From the NCBI GenBank assembly GCA_023614405.1, contig CM042689.1:305017132-305081131 (forward strand): 64,000 nucleotides of DNA, written 5' to 3'. How positions within the stretch are numbered: the first letter of the stretch is position 1; each line of letters begins with the position of its first letter. The stretch comes from Avena insularis. Its lineage: Eukaryota; Streptophyta; Magnoliopsida; Poales; Poaceae. The position numbers were made by a program, and so were the translations under genes. The notes beneath the pieces were generated by a model, which saw only the letters and a program-made list of their open reading frames with translations, was not told the DNA's origin and did no database searches. Below, in pieces: positions 22,540-35,391 of the stretch.

Positions 22540-23735
22540 TTATGGAACAAAGTTTTGATCACAATCTTCCTCAGCTGACCTCGACGCGCAGGTCGGGACT
22601 GCACTTAGTAACACACCACTACTCAACTCTCTATGACTTAACTGACACAAATCATGAGCAACCTTGTTGCATCTTCTATCAATCTTCACTAGAGAAACTT
22701 GGCGATCAGGAGGCTTTTTCCGTCTGAATTCTCTTGCAATTAAGCACAACTCAGATCTATCAGGGCTGTCCTCTTTGAAAGCCTCCAAGACGGCAGAGCA
22801 ATCCGTTTCAATGATCAGGTCAGCCGAGCAATTTTGCAGCGCCATTACAAGGCCCTCCTGCATACAGGCAATGCCTTCACCCATAGCTGCTGATCGACAA
22901 TCGGCAATGACATTCGAGGCCGAACAGAACACTTGGCCAGCGTGATCACAAAGGACCGCGTCCCAAGCTCCCTTGTTTTCCTCATCCGTAAAGCTTGCGT
23001 CAACATTACATTTCACCCAACCTTCGTCATTTGGTTTCTTCCAGAGTGTTTCTCCATTTCGCCTTCCTGACCGATTTGTTTCTTGCACACTGTCGTTTGA
23101 TATACACATGCTTTGACTTTTGTATCAGCGGTGTAATTTCCAGTAGCTAGCCCCTGCATAGAATCTAGGTAATTTTGTAAGAATCTAATAGAATTATCAA
23201 CAAAAGTATCACCTTTTATCGAAAATCACTTTATTTCAATGATGTCAGGCCCTCCACCATATAAACATCATTTTACTTCTCATTTCTTGGTTCAGACTGT
23301 TTAGCAGAACAAGCACCCAGTCTTGGCTTGTGTACGCTAGTTTGGTTTCAGGAGGTAGATTCCAAACATCAGCCAATCCTTGTCTCAAGGCCCGCGCATT
23401 TGGTAATCTACGGCTTCTATTTACCTGGACAGCACGACTATCAGTTGCAAGTTTCCAAGTAAAAAAATTTATCTTTGCATTGGCGGAACATTAGCATTCC
23501 AAACGGTTTTCCATAAGCTTCTGTCACCATTCTGATAGGAACTTGAATTTGGTGGATTTGCTTTTTTTTTTTAAGTCCAACGCCAAATTATAGGCACTAC
23601 GCACGGTGAACATTCCATGCTTTTCCAAGGTCCACGAAACAAAGTCTTGTTCTTCATACTTTGCAAGAAGTTTTGAGTACTTCCTCAGCATCCCTAACAA
23701 AACTACCATTGTGTGGTTAATTTTTTTACACCAGG
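22540..23735 (-). pseudogene. LINE 3' fragment: zf-RVT segment and RNase H domain
   Basis: A minus-strand frame of 189 codons (23109 to 22540) contains an RVT_3-type RNase H domain. NVDASF, MGEGIACM and IETDCSAVLEAF carry the catalytic D, E and D, and CNKVAHDL is the C-terminal signature. Upstream on the same strand, a short frame at 23709-23524 (FVSWTLEKHGMFTVRSAYNL) is the zinc-binding reverse transcriptase (zf-RVT) region that precedes RNase H in plant L1-type LINEs. The region between is broken. It is therefore a 5'-truncated, decayed LINE rather than a host RNase H gene, although a domesticated RNase H-like gene cannot be excluded for the intact 189-codon frame. Confidence 0.75.
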
Positions 23736-24380
23736 AGGAGAGCCAAGGCGAAGTACGGAACGTGGCAGGCAGAGGTGGTTCGGCTCAACGTGTACGTACG
23801 GCCGACGAGCGGCGACACCACGGAAATGGTAAACTACTGACTGGCCCCAACCTCCGGAAAGATCAAAGTTTTACATCTTCCCAATTTAACAAGTCATCAA
23901 TCATTGTGCACTCAGCACTTGACCTGTCCAATGGCTCCTCGACACGGCGGGGGTGCAGTGCCTGGCCGTACGTCCCGCGACACGCGACCGGCGCGTGCGG
24001 CCGCCAGGCCCCGCCCACGAGGATGCCCGCCCGCACGCGCGCGGAGGCGGAGCCACGAGCTGGCCTTTCTTTTTCTTCTTAGTATTACTTTCCCTTCCGG
24101 TTCCGGTAGGCGCGCGTGCACGCCGCCATGTGTTGCCATCTACGCCTCGCTTCCCTCCGTCCCATTTCCTCGGTGCAAACTTTGCGGCTGATCAAAATGC
24201 AGCAGGGGCCACGGCCAGCAAGCTTCCGTACGTCCTGCCAGTCGTGCCTCGAATACGGAGCTAAACAGGACACGATTTACGCCGCGAGTTCGAATGAGCC
24301 CGGCCGGCTGGTTGTTCAAAAAAATTCCATGGCCGCGCGCCCGGCGGTCACGTTAATCCGCTGACGCGTCAGAATTTTTT
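23736..24380. other. GC-rich stretch, no gene recognised
   Basis: CpG-rich DNA with mutually overlapping frames on both strands (for example 23606-24082 plus and 23912-24139 minus), none with recognisable domains. It contains CGTACGTACG near 23792. It may be a former promoter or leader region. Confidence 0.3.
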
Positions 24381-27300
24381 AGAAGAATAGACATGGCCGT
24401 TGAGGTTTTCATGTGTTCAAATAATTAGCAGTTTTTACATTAATTTAATCTAAGTATAAATTATGATAGAACAATTTTCAAAATTAACTAGCATATGCAT
24501 AGTAGACATGCATCATACAAGCAAGTGAAAACCCCGCACATCTATGCATACTGCAATACAAGTAATTATCATAGAAAATAACAGGAGAGTAAAGGACACG
24601 TACGAGTTCATAGATGGTATGACCAACGGCATAACAGAAGTGGATCCGCCACCGACGACAGCAGCAGCATGGTTGGCAGCTTCATCAGACATGGCGATGG
24701 AGCCGAGAAAGCCGGACATAGAAAACGGAGAAGAACTTGAGCAGTCACGCCTAGACGCTACCCAAAAACCTTATCGCCTAGCCGGGGGGATTGAAGTGTG
24801 AGTCATTAGAGTTAAGTGAATATAGGATGATATTATTCAATAAAAGCTAGTATAGCATAGAGTTATAGAAGTGGTGTTATTCATCTTTAAGGATAGTCAA
24901 CTTTAGAGAAAGGTAGTTGGATGCATACAACTAATAGAGATACATTATTAATGAATGATTAAGGAAGATTTTGAGTAGATTTTGAAGAAACTATTTGTTG
25001 GATGAAAAGTTATCAACAGAAGAGTAGTAAATACAACCAAGCAAGGATATGAGAAAGTTATGAAATATTTTAGTATCAAACTCATTTGAATCATCCATGA
25101 GTTTAGAAGGTTAATCAGTGAATGAGAATATTTCTATGAATTAAAACTCATCATATTAACTATAATGATAGACAGGAAAAAGGTAGTATATCTAGGGAAG
25201 AAATTCCTTAACAAGAAGTCTAGAGTTATGAATTATGGAAGATAATAATTCTTGGTAAACAATCAACTCTAAATCTTAAAACCAAGTATAATATCCATTT
25301 CATATTAAGAATTCTCCATCTTATATCTATATCACTTGATAGGAATATTTCCCTACAACAAATCATATAAACCCATCTCTGACAATTCCAACCATCATAA
25401 TTGAATGTGCTCAAGATTATCTTTACTAATTTATTTTTATAAAACATTCTAGATATAACTTTCTATTATAAAGGCTAATGTCATCAAATATCCCAAACAG
25501 AAAATAATATGCTTAGTTATTGAATCTTTAACCACATCCATAAAGGAGTCTAAGTATATTAAACACCCTAAACCCTAGGGTAAATAATTATAATCCTAAC
25601 TTCCTTGTTTATCATAAAAGGATAGATACAATTGCCATTTTCCAAATCAATGGAAGTAGTAATGAACATATTCATTTCTTTTATATTTCATGCATCAAAT
25701 AATGATTTAGGATCATTATACATATAAAAATTTATATTCAAACCCTGAGACAACTAGAGTTAAAAGTTATAAACAAATAAGAATACATCATTCAAGAAAT
25801 TCATAACTAAAAGAGGAGAGAAAAATAATAAGAAAAGTTTCTACAAATTATTATAAAAGGGGTTCCTATTGATTAAATAAGAGGAATACAAAAAGATTAT
25901 ATGATAAAAGTTCACAAATGATACTAAATATATTTTAGTATTATTGCAATTATCCAGCAAATAAATCCTACCAAGAAAAGTTCAAAATATAAATCAAATT
26001 CAAATCTGAAAAGGAAAACATAAAATAGAAAAAGATAAAACAAATAAAAACATTACCTGGCCGTGGCCCAACACCCCTATACTTATTTGACGCCATATGC
26101 ACAAGAACCAGCCCGATTTGACTCATTTCCATATGTGACCGACGAGTGGGTCGAGGAAAGGACCTGGTTGAGCGAAAGAATCGCCAGGTTATTCACAAAA
26201 ATAGTTCGTCGTCATCCTCACGCGGAGATAGCTCGCCGGAGGAGCTTCGCCACGATGCCGCCATCGTCATCTTGCCAAGATCAACCCCGCCGTCGCCGGG
26301 AGAGGATAAGAAGGCCACCGCGACATCCCTGCTCATCCTCATCCCCAATCTCGCTCTCCACACTCATTTCCCTTCCGCATAGCTTGTTGGAGATCATCGT
26401 TCCAGCCAACTCCGACCATCCCTCGCCTCGTGATAGCCACCGTTAGACGCGCCATAGTGGACTGAACCATCTAGGACCAAGCACGGAGGCCCGCTCGCCG
26501 GGAATCATGTGAAATCGAGCATTCCTTTTCCTCAGCCGCCGTGGCCATTACCGTCGATTCGCCGTCGTCACGCCTCCCCAAGCCTCCTCGACCGATCTAT
26601 CATCATCAGGGTGAGTTCCTGAACCTTCCAGCATCCTTAAATCATCTTATCTCGTTGTAAATCATCGTCTCATCGTGTACCACCGTCGGCCACCGTCGGA
26701 GCTCGTCGGAGCTGAGGCTCCGATGACCATTTCCAAGCGGCGCCGCCACTTTAGGACTGAGCACGTTGCACTGATTCGAACTAGATTTATTTCATTTACT
26801 AGGGCGCAATAGATCGTCGCCGGCGACCAACCACTGACGGCGGCGGTGGTGCTGATGCCATCGTTACGTCACGCCGACGCCACCCTAGACCACGTCAGCT
26901 AGTTTGACTAGTCTTTATCTCGTGTGGCAAGTGACAGGCCTAGGGCCCATATGTCATTGACTGGGGGTAGCTAACCAATCGGTAACAAATGCAATTTCTT
27001 TAACCTGAGAGCTGAGGTGGACAATGGCCCACTAGTCAGTGACTGAGGCTAAATTGAGGTGCGGTGTAAAAAGTATTTCCTCTTTAAGAAATAAATAAAA
27101 TGTTATAAACCCAATTAATAATATTCCAGAAATCAAATAAAGGATTAAATCTTGTTTAATTAATAACTTTTGATCTATAATATATGAAAATTTTAAGAAA
27201 AATAAAATCTATAACTTAAAACTATTATCAAATATTATTGTGATAATTATTTAAACAAATGTTATTTAATAAAGGTTTTATAAGTAATAAAACCATGATA

Positions 27301-28868
27301 ATTCATATTTTAATAATGGAAAATGTTAATAATATGAATAAGATACCAAAAATCTTAGAAAAATAAAAATTATAATTTGAAACCATAATCATGTATTATT
27401 ATTTCACTTAATTAAGTATTCATTATTTATTAAGTAATTATAAAGTAATAAGAATTATAAAAATCATATCTTATTATTTATAAATCATAAAAATAAATGT
27501 AATATACCAAAATGATCACAAAAGTAATATTTACATGTTAAAAAATCTAATATTCTACTTTTGAGTTAAATAAAAATTCAAATATTTTAATAACTCAAAT
27601 TTAAACTTATTTACTTCGTTAATAATTCATATAAGGATAAATAAAATTTATTAATATTCCTAAAATGAGTCAAATAAGTCTAATAAATAGTATTAGTCTT
27701 AAATTTAATAATACAAGGCCACAATGGTTTAAAACATTATAAATACCCTTTTATTTAAAATATCCTCAACCTTGAGGGAAGATTATATTCTCAAAGGATT
27801 CCAATTCATGATAAAAATCTTAAAGAACAACTTGTGAATAAATCAGATCATTCCTATCTACTTTAACCACCAAGTTACAAGAACTACCACAACACTATAA
27901 TAAGTTCATAAGTAGTTAAGTAAAAATATATCTTGGTTCATAAACCGTACTCACTCATCTATAAAAGGTAAATAATACCATTCCATTATAGAATCAAGAA
28001 ACCACTACACCAAGTAAAAGGATAACCAATCTTAAGTAACCTAAAGGAAACATTCCAGATACAAATGTTATAAGTATTATCCTTTCAAAATTATCTATAT
28101 TTTAAAGTTAACTTTAGTCTCCAAAAATCTAAATATAATACAATAAACATTACTATATATTTTATAGTTAACTTTGGTCTGAAGTAGTTAAGTTATAAAA
28201 ACATCTCAAACCCAAACCATTCGAGCAAACATAAATAACAGCTACCCAGCTCAACTAACCCTAAAGCTTGTTTAAACCTTAGAAGAGAAACCTTTTCTTC
28301 GAAGGTTATTCTTTTTGCCACTTCAAACAAGAACTCTTATATAAGCAATTTTGACTAGTATTTCATAAGTATATATTTTATTGCTACATATGTGTTGCTC
28401 ACAACCACTTATAAGCTCTAATAGAAGCACAAATGTAAAACTTATCTAAAAGGACCACACTTTCCAAAGTAACCATTTTCGAAATCCAAATCCTAGGACA
28501 ACGTTATTCCCGGGATTTGCGTATAGAACGTGCATCACACTACTTATGCATAAAAGCATATTGCTTCTTTAAACATTAGTCCTTACCGGACCAATGATGC
28601 TGATTTCAGATTTTGGATCTTATACTGACTCGAAGATCGTGAGTACATAATCTTGCAATCACAAAAGGCAAGTTCACACTTGCTCATGTCCTTTGTTTAT
28701 TTTATGTAAAGTATTTTACAAATCCAGTGTTGTTATCACCTGCATTTGAAAAAAAGTCTTAATACACTATTTTTGATAATAATGTGAACTATTGGTTATT
28801 GATCCAGGATGATCAGCTTATCTATTAAATCTGACAGTTGAAATACCACTGCTCAGAACTATATCACC
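24381..28868. other. AT-rich stretch with a central GC-rich island; unassigned repeat-like DNA
   Basis: Very AT-rich DNA (24381-26055 and 27060-28868) surrounds a GC-rich island (about 26060-26960) with short frames and no known protein. Inside the right AT-rich part an old tandem duplication is visible: the segment near 27187-27285 ('aaaaataaaatctataactt') recurs near 27350-27450 ('aaaaataaaaattataattt'). The overall pattern suits a long, decayed LTR-type or non-autonomous element, but no terminal repeats were found by eye. Confidence 0.35.
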
Positions 28869-28870
28869 TA

Positions 28871-31800
28871 CTCCCTCCGTTCGGGAATATAAGACGTTAA
28901 AGGATTTTCCGACAAAGCCTAAAATAGTAGCGATGTACAAAAATGCCCCTAGAAACTGTCTGAACGGAGCCCATCAACAATTTGCGGCCGAAATCAATCC
29001 CAGACGATCGCGCACCCTCGCTTGCAGCCAGAATCCCGTGTGTCTCCCAAATCGTTGCTGGAATCGATCGCCTGTTCAACCGACAAATGGCCCCAATGAC
29101 TTGGAATCGATCACGGCCCCTAGGTCGCCGAAACCGCTTCACCCAAAGACTTTCGGAATCAATGGTCGGCTACTAAGTCGCCGGCACTGACCTCACCCAA
29201 GAAATGGAATCGATTGGTAGCTCACCTAGGTTGTTACGGCATTCACCCAATGGTCACGGAATGGATCATGGCTCGCCAGTCGCCAAGAAACCCCACCCAG
29301 CATCTCGATTGAATCGATCACCGGCAGCTCACCGGGCCATGGAAGAAGGCCAGCGAGAGTGTTCCAGGCTAGGAGCACCTCCAGGCTCCTACTCGTCGAT
29401 CCCTTCTTAGCTCTCCAGCAGCAGCAACAGATCGCTGGGATCAAGATGGTTCTCCTGGACCTGAACCTGACTCCACCTGAAAAACAAGACGACATTAGGT
29501 CATATGTGTACACATGCCAATCTCAATACTTACATGTTGTTGTGCTACAAACTTCTATAAGGGCAGCTACCAATCCAATCCTTGTACATTTACACTATCA
29601 GAAACTGTACACAGTCCCACACCTACAGGGACAACCACTATACTAAGATTTGTATCCATCTAGAGTTTAAAACAAGATCATTGAAATGTGAGTTCAGCTA
29701 GAGGTTCTCTAAAAAGATATTAAGGAAACAAACAGTGACATGGCTCAGTAGCAACACTATCAGCAAGAGTTGTATATGCTCCTACGGTGACAACATATTA
29801 GACAATACTTCGTATATACTACTCCTAGGAGTACAGTCCAGGAGTATTTAGCTCGCAATTAAGAATGTATTGTCATAACATAAATGTCAATAAATGTACA
29901 TTTGGAAAGAAGATATTATTCAAGAAAATAATCAAGAATGTATTCCCAAAAATAGCTTTTGAGTTTCTTGGCAAATTGTACTCGCAACAAGCAAGAACCT
30001 GATAAACCAGAGTAGAGAAACCAGGAGTAAATCCATACTGTAGAAATCAATATAAGGCTAGTACTGTGACTGTAAATAGACATAACAACTTGAGATACTA
30101 TTCCAGTAGCAAATACACATGACAACTTGAGGTACTACTCCAGTAGAAAATTCCATACACATAACAAAATACACATAGAAATTTAGCAACTGCATGAAAA
30201 TTCATTACTTTTGGTCCTACACAAGCATGTCCTACAGAAGAATAAGTAGTAACAGCAGATTAACAATATTGACAGTAGCCATTGAATTTCCCTATTCTTA
30301 GTACTCCAAATGACGCTCTTGCAGATTAACAATATTTATACTCCCAAATTTCCCTATTCTTAGTAGCAATGGCAATGTCTCATTCAATAACTGAATGTAG
30401 ACACTGCGAGAAATGCTCCTGCAGACTAACAATATTGACACAAATAATTAAGGACAAAACTGAAACGTGTTAAATTCTTTAAGCTGAAGTAACCAACAAA
30501 CTACTCTAACCTGAAACAGGAACAACATAGATGAATGAGTTTAGAGATAGATAGGACAGTCTATAGAAGTTGTACACTCTATGCAGGAAGTTTCAGAGTA
30601 CTAAATGCCTGTGTATGCATGTATAAATTCCATAAACATCGAGTCTATAGAAACAAAAAAAAAGTAAAATATGAACAAGGCAGTACTGCACACAAAAGAT
30701 GCCAGCATACAGGTCTGTTTTCTTCAAATGCGAGCATTAGTATAAGTATTGCATTATTAAAAAAATATTCACATATGCAGAGGCTGTTTTCGTCAAATGC
30801 ATTTCAATACTTTCTAGACTCAAGCATTTGTGTCAGCTAACATGTGAGCAAAGAATATACTATCTTAGGAGTTCTTGGACTACTTATTATTAAAGTAATA
30901 ATTATAAGTAGTGCATTAAGGCTAAGGAAATCGGATCTACTCCACCATACTGCTCTGAATTACTCAAAAGTTAATTCTTGTGTACTCCAATTGGTGCAGT
31001 ACTCATATTTTTCTACCCATTAGTGCACTACTGCAGTGTTGCAAATGAAGTACTCCACTTTATTTACACCAACACCACTAGAATCATTAGTGATCTGATT
31101 TTTTTTCTACCCATTAGGCTAAGGAACCTGGTTTATTTGTGCAACAAAAGCTAATTTTTTCCAGAACACACTACTCCAGTAAACAGGTAAGCTGTACATG
31201 GAGTACTGCAGTACCAAACAGGGAGTATCAAACTGCAGGAGTACCTGTGTGTCGAGGTCCTTGAGCCACCATCCACCATCACCAACCTCGGGAAGCCGTC
31301 TGCTGGCGCCACAGCTCCGGGAAACCGTGAAGGCCAGGGCTGGCCGGACGCATCTGCACCGCACGGTGCAGACGAAGCTGTGCCACCAGACCCCCACCCG
31401 GTGCCGCCGTCGCCATGGATGTCAAAGGCTGGATCTTGACCGCTTGTGCCATTCCTGCGCCCTTCCCGTCCGTGTGGTGCTCGTCCAGGAGGAGGGGCGC
31501 TGCGGGATGGAGGGGATACGAGGCTGTGGTGTCCCTGTCGCGCGAAGACGGCATGCCGGAGCTAGAAGTGGAGGACGGCGGCGCCTCACCCACACCTGCT
31601 GTCGAGGAGCTGCCGTCGGCATGGGGGCTGGGGTTTGAGGTGGTGCTGCAGACCGGCTCGATTTGAGTCCACAGGGAAGTGGAGGAGCTCGATTTGATTG
31701 GGGTGGAGTGGAGGAGGCGCGGGGCTGCGAGGGAGGAGCTGATGCGGGGATGCGGGGCAGCGGAGCGAGCGGTGCGTGGCAGCGACGTGAGCGAGGATAA

Positions 31801-31895
31801 GCGAGAGGGTAAAAATGGAAACTCGTGAATTATTTGTTCGTGATGAAATTTGAACGTGAACTTCTTAAACGTCTTATATTACCGAACGGAGCGAG
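28871..31895. mobile_element. Large (3.0 kb) element with Stowaway/mariner terminal inverted repeats
   Basis: The left end reads ctccctccgttcgggaatat and continues aagacgtt; the complement of the right end reads ctcgctccgttcggtaatat and continues aagacgtt, giving 26 of 28 positions identical. TA flanks both ends (28869-28870 and 31896-31897). This is the Tc1/mariner (Stowaway) signature, but at 3025 bp the element is more than ten times a usual Stowaway MITE. No mariner transposase is recognisable. Instead it contains a GC-rich leader-like part at each side (28940-29480 and 31250-31800) and an AT-rich middle with recurring GAGTAC/CTCC words. It is read as a non-autonomous or decayed mariner-like element, possibly carrying captured sequence. 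Confidence 0.65.
30255..30440. repeat. Short diverged repeats inside the Stowaway-ended element
   Basis: The word 'gcagattaacaatatt' occurs at about 30257 and 30322, and as 'gcagactaacaatatt' at about 30421. The first two are also followed by 'tttccctattcttagta'. They look like old local duplications with a unit of 60-100 bp. Confidence 0.6.
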
Positions 31896-31897
31896 TA

Positions 31898-33682
31898 GGA
31901 CTTAACAATCAATGTCGCCAGTGATTCTTGCGCCGTATATTACGCGTTGACCATGAGATTTGGAATGGGACGGAGAAGTCAGCTGTATCTTCTTCCTCTC
32001 GCATGAAGCCGGATGTGCAGGTCGTGGTTGTTATCCTCGTAGCGTGCATATTAATTGGTAATTCGTAGAGGATATGCAGCATATGGGTGGGAACCCTCAA
32101 CGTCCCACGATAGTTCTGACATCTAACGGTTTTACAAACCATTGTCGTAATCCAATATGTGGGCATGGTGTACACCAAGGAGGCATGCGAGATCGCGAAG
32201 GGGGTACTGATTGGCTTGGATCATCTTCTGGGCCCCACGTCATGGAATTGTGGACGGGAATAAGCTGCCCGGTTGTGCAACAAAGAGTTGATCTCTCATG
32301 GGTAAAGTAACGCACCTCTATAGAGTGTAAGAACTATAACTTGTTACTCTCTGTTTCGGGAAGGAGCTGCGAACGCGGCGGGAAAGGAACTCTATGAAAG
32401 TTCTGGTAAACCCGTGAAGGCTGACGGATATAGCTTTTCAGAATAAAAGCAACATTTGAAGAAATTTTTATGAAAACTTGCATTGCCTACGACCTACGGT
32501 CTGTGGCTGTAGTTATAGTGCATCAAACACTCCTTTTCTAGTGAATTTGCTGAGTACACTCGTACTCAAAGAATCTTCTTAACCTTTGTTAGATTCTAAA
32601 GTTGGAATAGGCAACAACCACATCAAGTTATGCTCCAGGACTTATCATGCCCAGCTAAAGCTCTTCAATGAAGTCAACATATACCTCAACTCAGGTGAAG
32701 ATGAAGTTACTGATTAGATAGGAATATAATCTCTAGCCAAAGCACCTATTTATGTAGTGCGTTACAATAGCAACAATGCCGACCTTTTAGCTAGAATACT
32801 AGACTTAATAGTATACTAGTTCTTGCGTTGTTTATCCTTGATTCTTCTCACTAAGAAGTTCTTTCTCTCTCTTTAACCTAGAGTGTTCTCTAGATCTTAT
32901 GTAAAGAGTGAGTTGTAACCTTTAGCCATGTATTGGACCCGCTGTGTTTCTGTTGTGCCATTCTGAGGGACGTAATACTAGTGAACGGTGTTTCATTGGT
33001 GTTATGTCAACGATTATAGTATACTATATCATGCAGTGGTATGCTGGGTCACCGCAAAGTTTGATCAGAATCGAAACTTCGGATCTCCACTTCGATATTC
33101 TCTTCTTCCTAGTTGACTCCCATGACCTTCTGATGTTGATTTGTTCTTGATCAGGTTAGCAGATAGATTTTGGTTTTCTGTCCTTGCGGGCTACGGTATC
33201 AAATCCCTTTCCGTTGTGAAACCAAACAAAATCATTAATTTTCAACTGCACCGCTGATACATCCGTAAGCCCATTCCCTTGACGGTTCGGTTTACAGTCT
33301 CCGATCCAAACACGTTCTACATTGTGGCGGTCTATGCGCTCTCGCTCAAAGACGACATGTTTCGGTAACATCGGCGCGTATGATCCTGGTGTTTGCTATA
33401 CTGACATGCTGGAAGATTTCCAGGTAAACCATTCAGCCAGCGGTGATGAGGAACATTTTCTTTTTCAAATAGCCCTAGCAAGACAGTTGTTTACACGCAC
33501 TAAATTCTCTAAGAAGCACCCTATGCTCTGCTTGTATATTTTTCAGTTGTTGCATTTGGTCATGGTGAAGAGAAAAGAAGAATTGATGGTGATATTAACG
33601 AAAGATGATTATTGAATATTTCATACCACACTTTTCACATATGTATTTCAAAACAACAAATCAAATAAAAAATTAGGATTAA
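31898..33682. other. Intergenic DNA, no gene recognised
   Basis: Mixed composition. The longest frames are a 78-codon plus-strand frame near 32074 and a 71-codon minus-strand frame at 33371-33156, both of unknown nature. Nothing was found to support an exon or a transposon end before the PIF/Harbinger element at 33683. Confidence 0.3.
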
Positions 33683-33899
33683 GGGGATGTTTGTTTGGGC
33701 TTTTGGTGGCTTTCCATAGAAAAAACCAAAAAACCGAACCAAACGGACTAGCTGTGCGGTAGGCTTCGGCCAAAGTGGTTGCGAGAATAGGCTATACCGG
33801 GAAGCACGTCCCGAGGTGCTTCCCGCGGCTTCCCGCGAGACAACGAACCGGTATTTCTAAAATTACAAAGCAAATGCCACTGAGAGATCACGTACCCGT

Positions 33900-35391
33900 T
33901 CAACAGTAAACTTGAAAAAAAAAAGACTACCTCGTACCCCCACGCGAGTCACGACCTGTTCGTGCCCCCGACCCCTACTGGCGATTGCAGCCGCCTCCGC
34001 CAGGTTTCCTGCCGCCGCCGCCTTACCCCCGCCACCGCCGAGCTCCTCCAATTCCTCTCCGCCTCCATACCCTCGACGCCGAGCTACTTTCTTTCTGCCG
34101 GTTCTCGTTCGAGATCTACCAGAGCAAGGGACAAGGTCGCCGGAGGCCCGGAGCACCCAGCTCGTCCCGCGGCAGACCTCCTCTCTGGCCAACGTCATCA
34201 CAGGAGGTGAGGCCACATCGTGTATTTTTTGGTATTTTTCCTGAAAGATAATCGCTGTTTCTATAAACCTAGAGCCCATCGACTGTAGTATAATATAACC
34301 GTAACTTGTAGACATCAATACAAACTATAAAAGCAATGATGCACGCCTGATAAGCAATTGGAGTATCCAGTAAAGCTACACAAAGTTTTACCGTAGGTAA
34401 TTTTTTTCATCACGTCACAGTTGAACATGAGTCTCAAACTCCTATTGATGATCGTCCTTAGTTTTGGCTAGAGAGACATCACCGTAGTGAGCTCAATGCT
34501 GCAATTGACTGTCACAGTCTAAATCATTGCCATACGTGTCAGACTTATGGAAGTGCAATGCAGTTTCATAGACAGCGAGAGAAATCGGCATTGGCACCAT
34601 ATTCTACCTCTCAGCGAGGGAGTACAATTTATGTAAACGCGAATCATGATCGGCTCAACTTTACTTCTCAATGCTCATGACCTTGCTAGGCAGCGCCACA
34701 CATTCAGAGTCAGTCCAATTGCTAGCAAATAAGAAAGTAGCCACGCTCAGCTCCTGTAGTCTACTACTACTTATAACTCATATTTTGAACCATCAATTTG
34801 GCTACTAGACCGATATGATTGAGGGGAAAGAAAGAACTACTCTTGTGCCTCCTACAATCAATGGTAAATATGGCCGCATGGGCTGCTCGTTGCTGAGATT
34901 CGGTGCATGTACCTTATATAGTTTATTTGGTCAATTTATTCGTTTTGCAAAACACAAGTACATACTATTCGTCGCTTTTCTGAAGAAGGCAATGCAAATG
35001 AGTGTTGAAAAATGTTGGTGGTAACATACTAGTTTAATTTTATTATTTGCTTTGATCGGAGAAAATATATATGATTAGACCATAAACCTCGTAGATGAGA
35101 TACGTTTTATAATTTTATATGTGACAAGACATGCCCAGTTTATATTTTGGTTCAGGACAGCTATGCTACTGCTTGTATTTTTGTTCAGGCTTGATTTGTT
35201 GATGTGTTAGAAATTGTGTGGCTTGATGTGTTGATGTTGTTCACATGATACTGCTATGGCCAGGGTTGATGTGTTGATGTGCTAGAAATTATGTGGCTTG
35301 CTATTGTATTGCTTGTATTGCTATGTTGTTTGGTGGAAATAAAAAGCTATCTTTCATAAATTTTTCTGTTATAGCTTGAGATTCATTTGCA
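33900..35391 (+). other. 5' leader region of the PIF/Harbinger element
   Basis: The stretch 33900-34220 is GC-rich, with CCGCCG-type triplets and a possible splice donor (aggtgagg at about 34204), so it may be a transcribed leader exon. 34230-35391 is AT-rich and without credible frames. A diverged duplication ('ttgatgtgttgatgt', then '...tagaaatt.tgtggctt') occupies about 35190-35305. No protein is assigned. Confidence 0.4.

Noticed and set aside
31119..31666. Overlapping frames of up to 146 codons on both strands near the right end of the Stowaway-ended element
   Set aside because: They conflict with each other, contain no domain and look like GC-rich leader sequence.
33156..33371. Minus-strand frame of 71 codons
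   Set aside because: No recognisable family and no supporting promoter or splice signals; kept only as a note in the intergenic entry.
33863..34318. Proline-rich and glycine-rich frames on both strands inside the PIF/Harbinger element
   Set aside because: They come from CCGCCG-type repeats in a probable untranslated leader; neither strand resembles an element protein.
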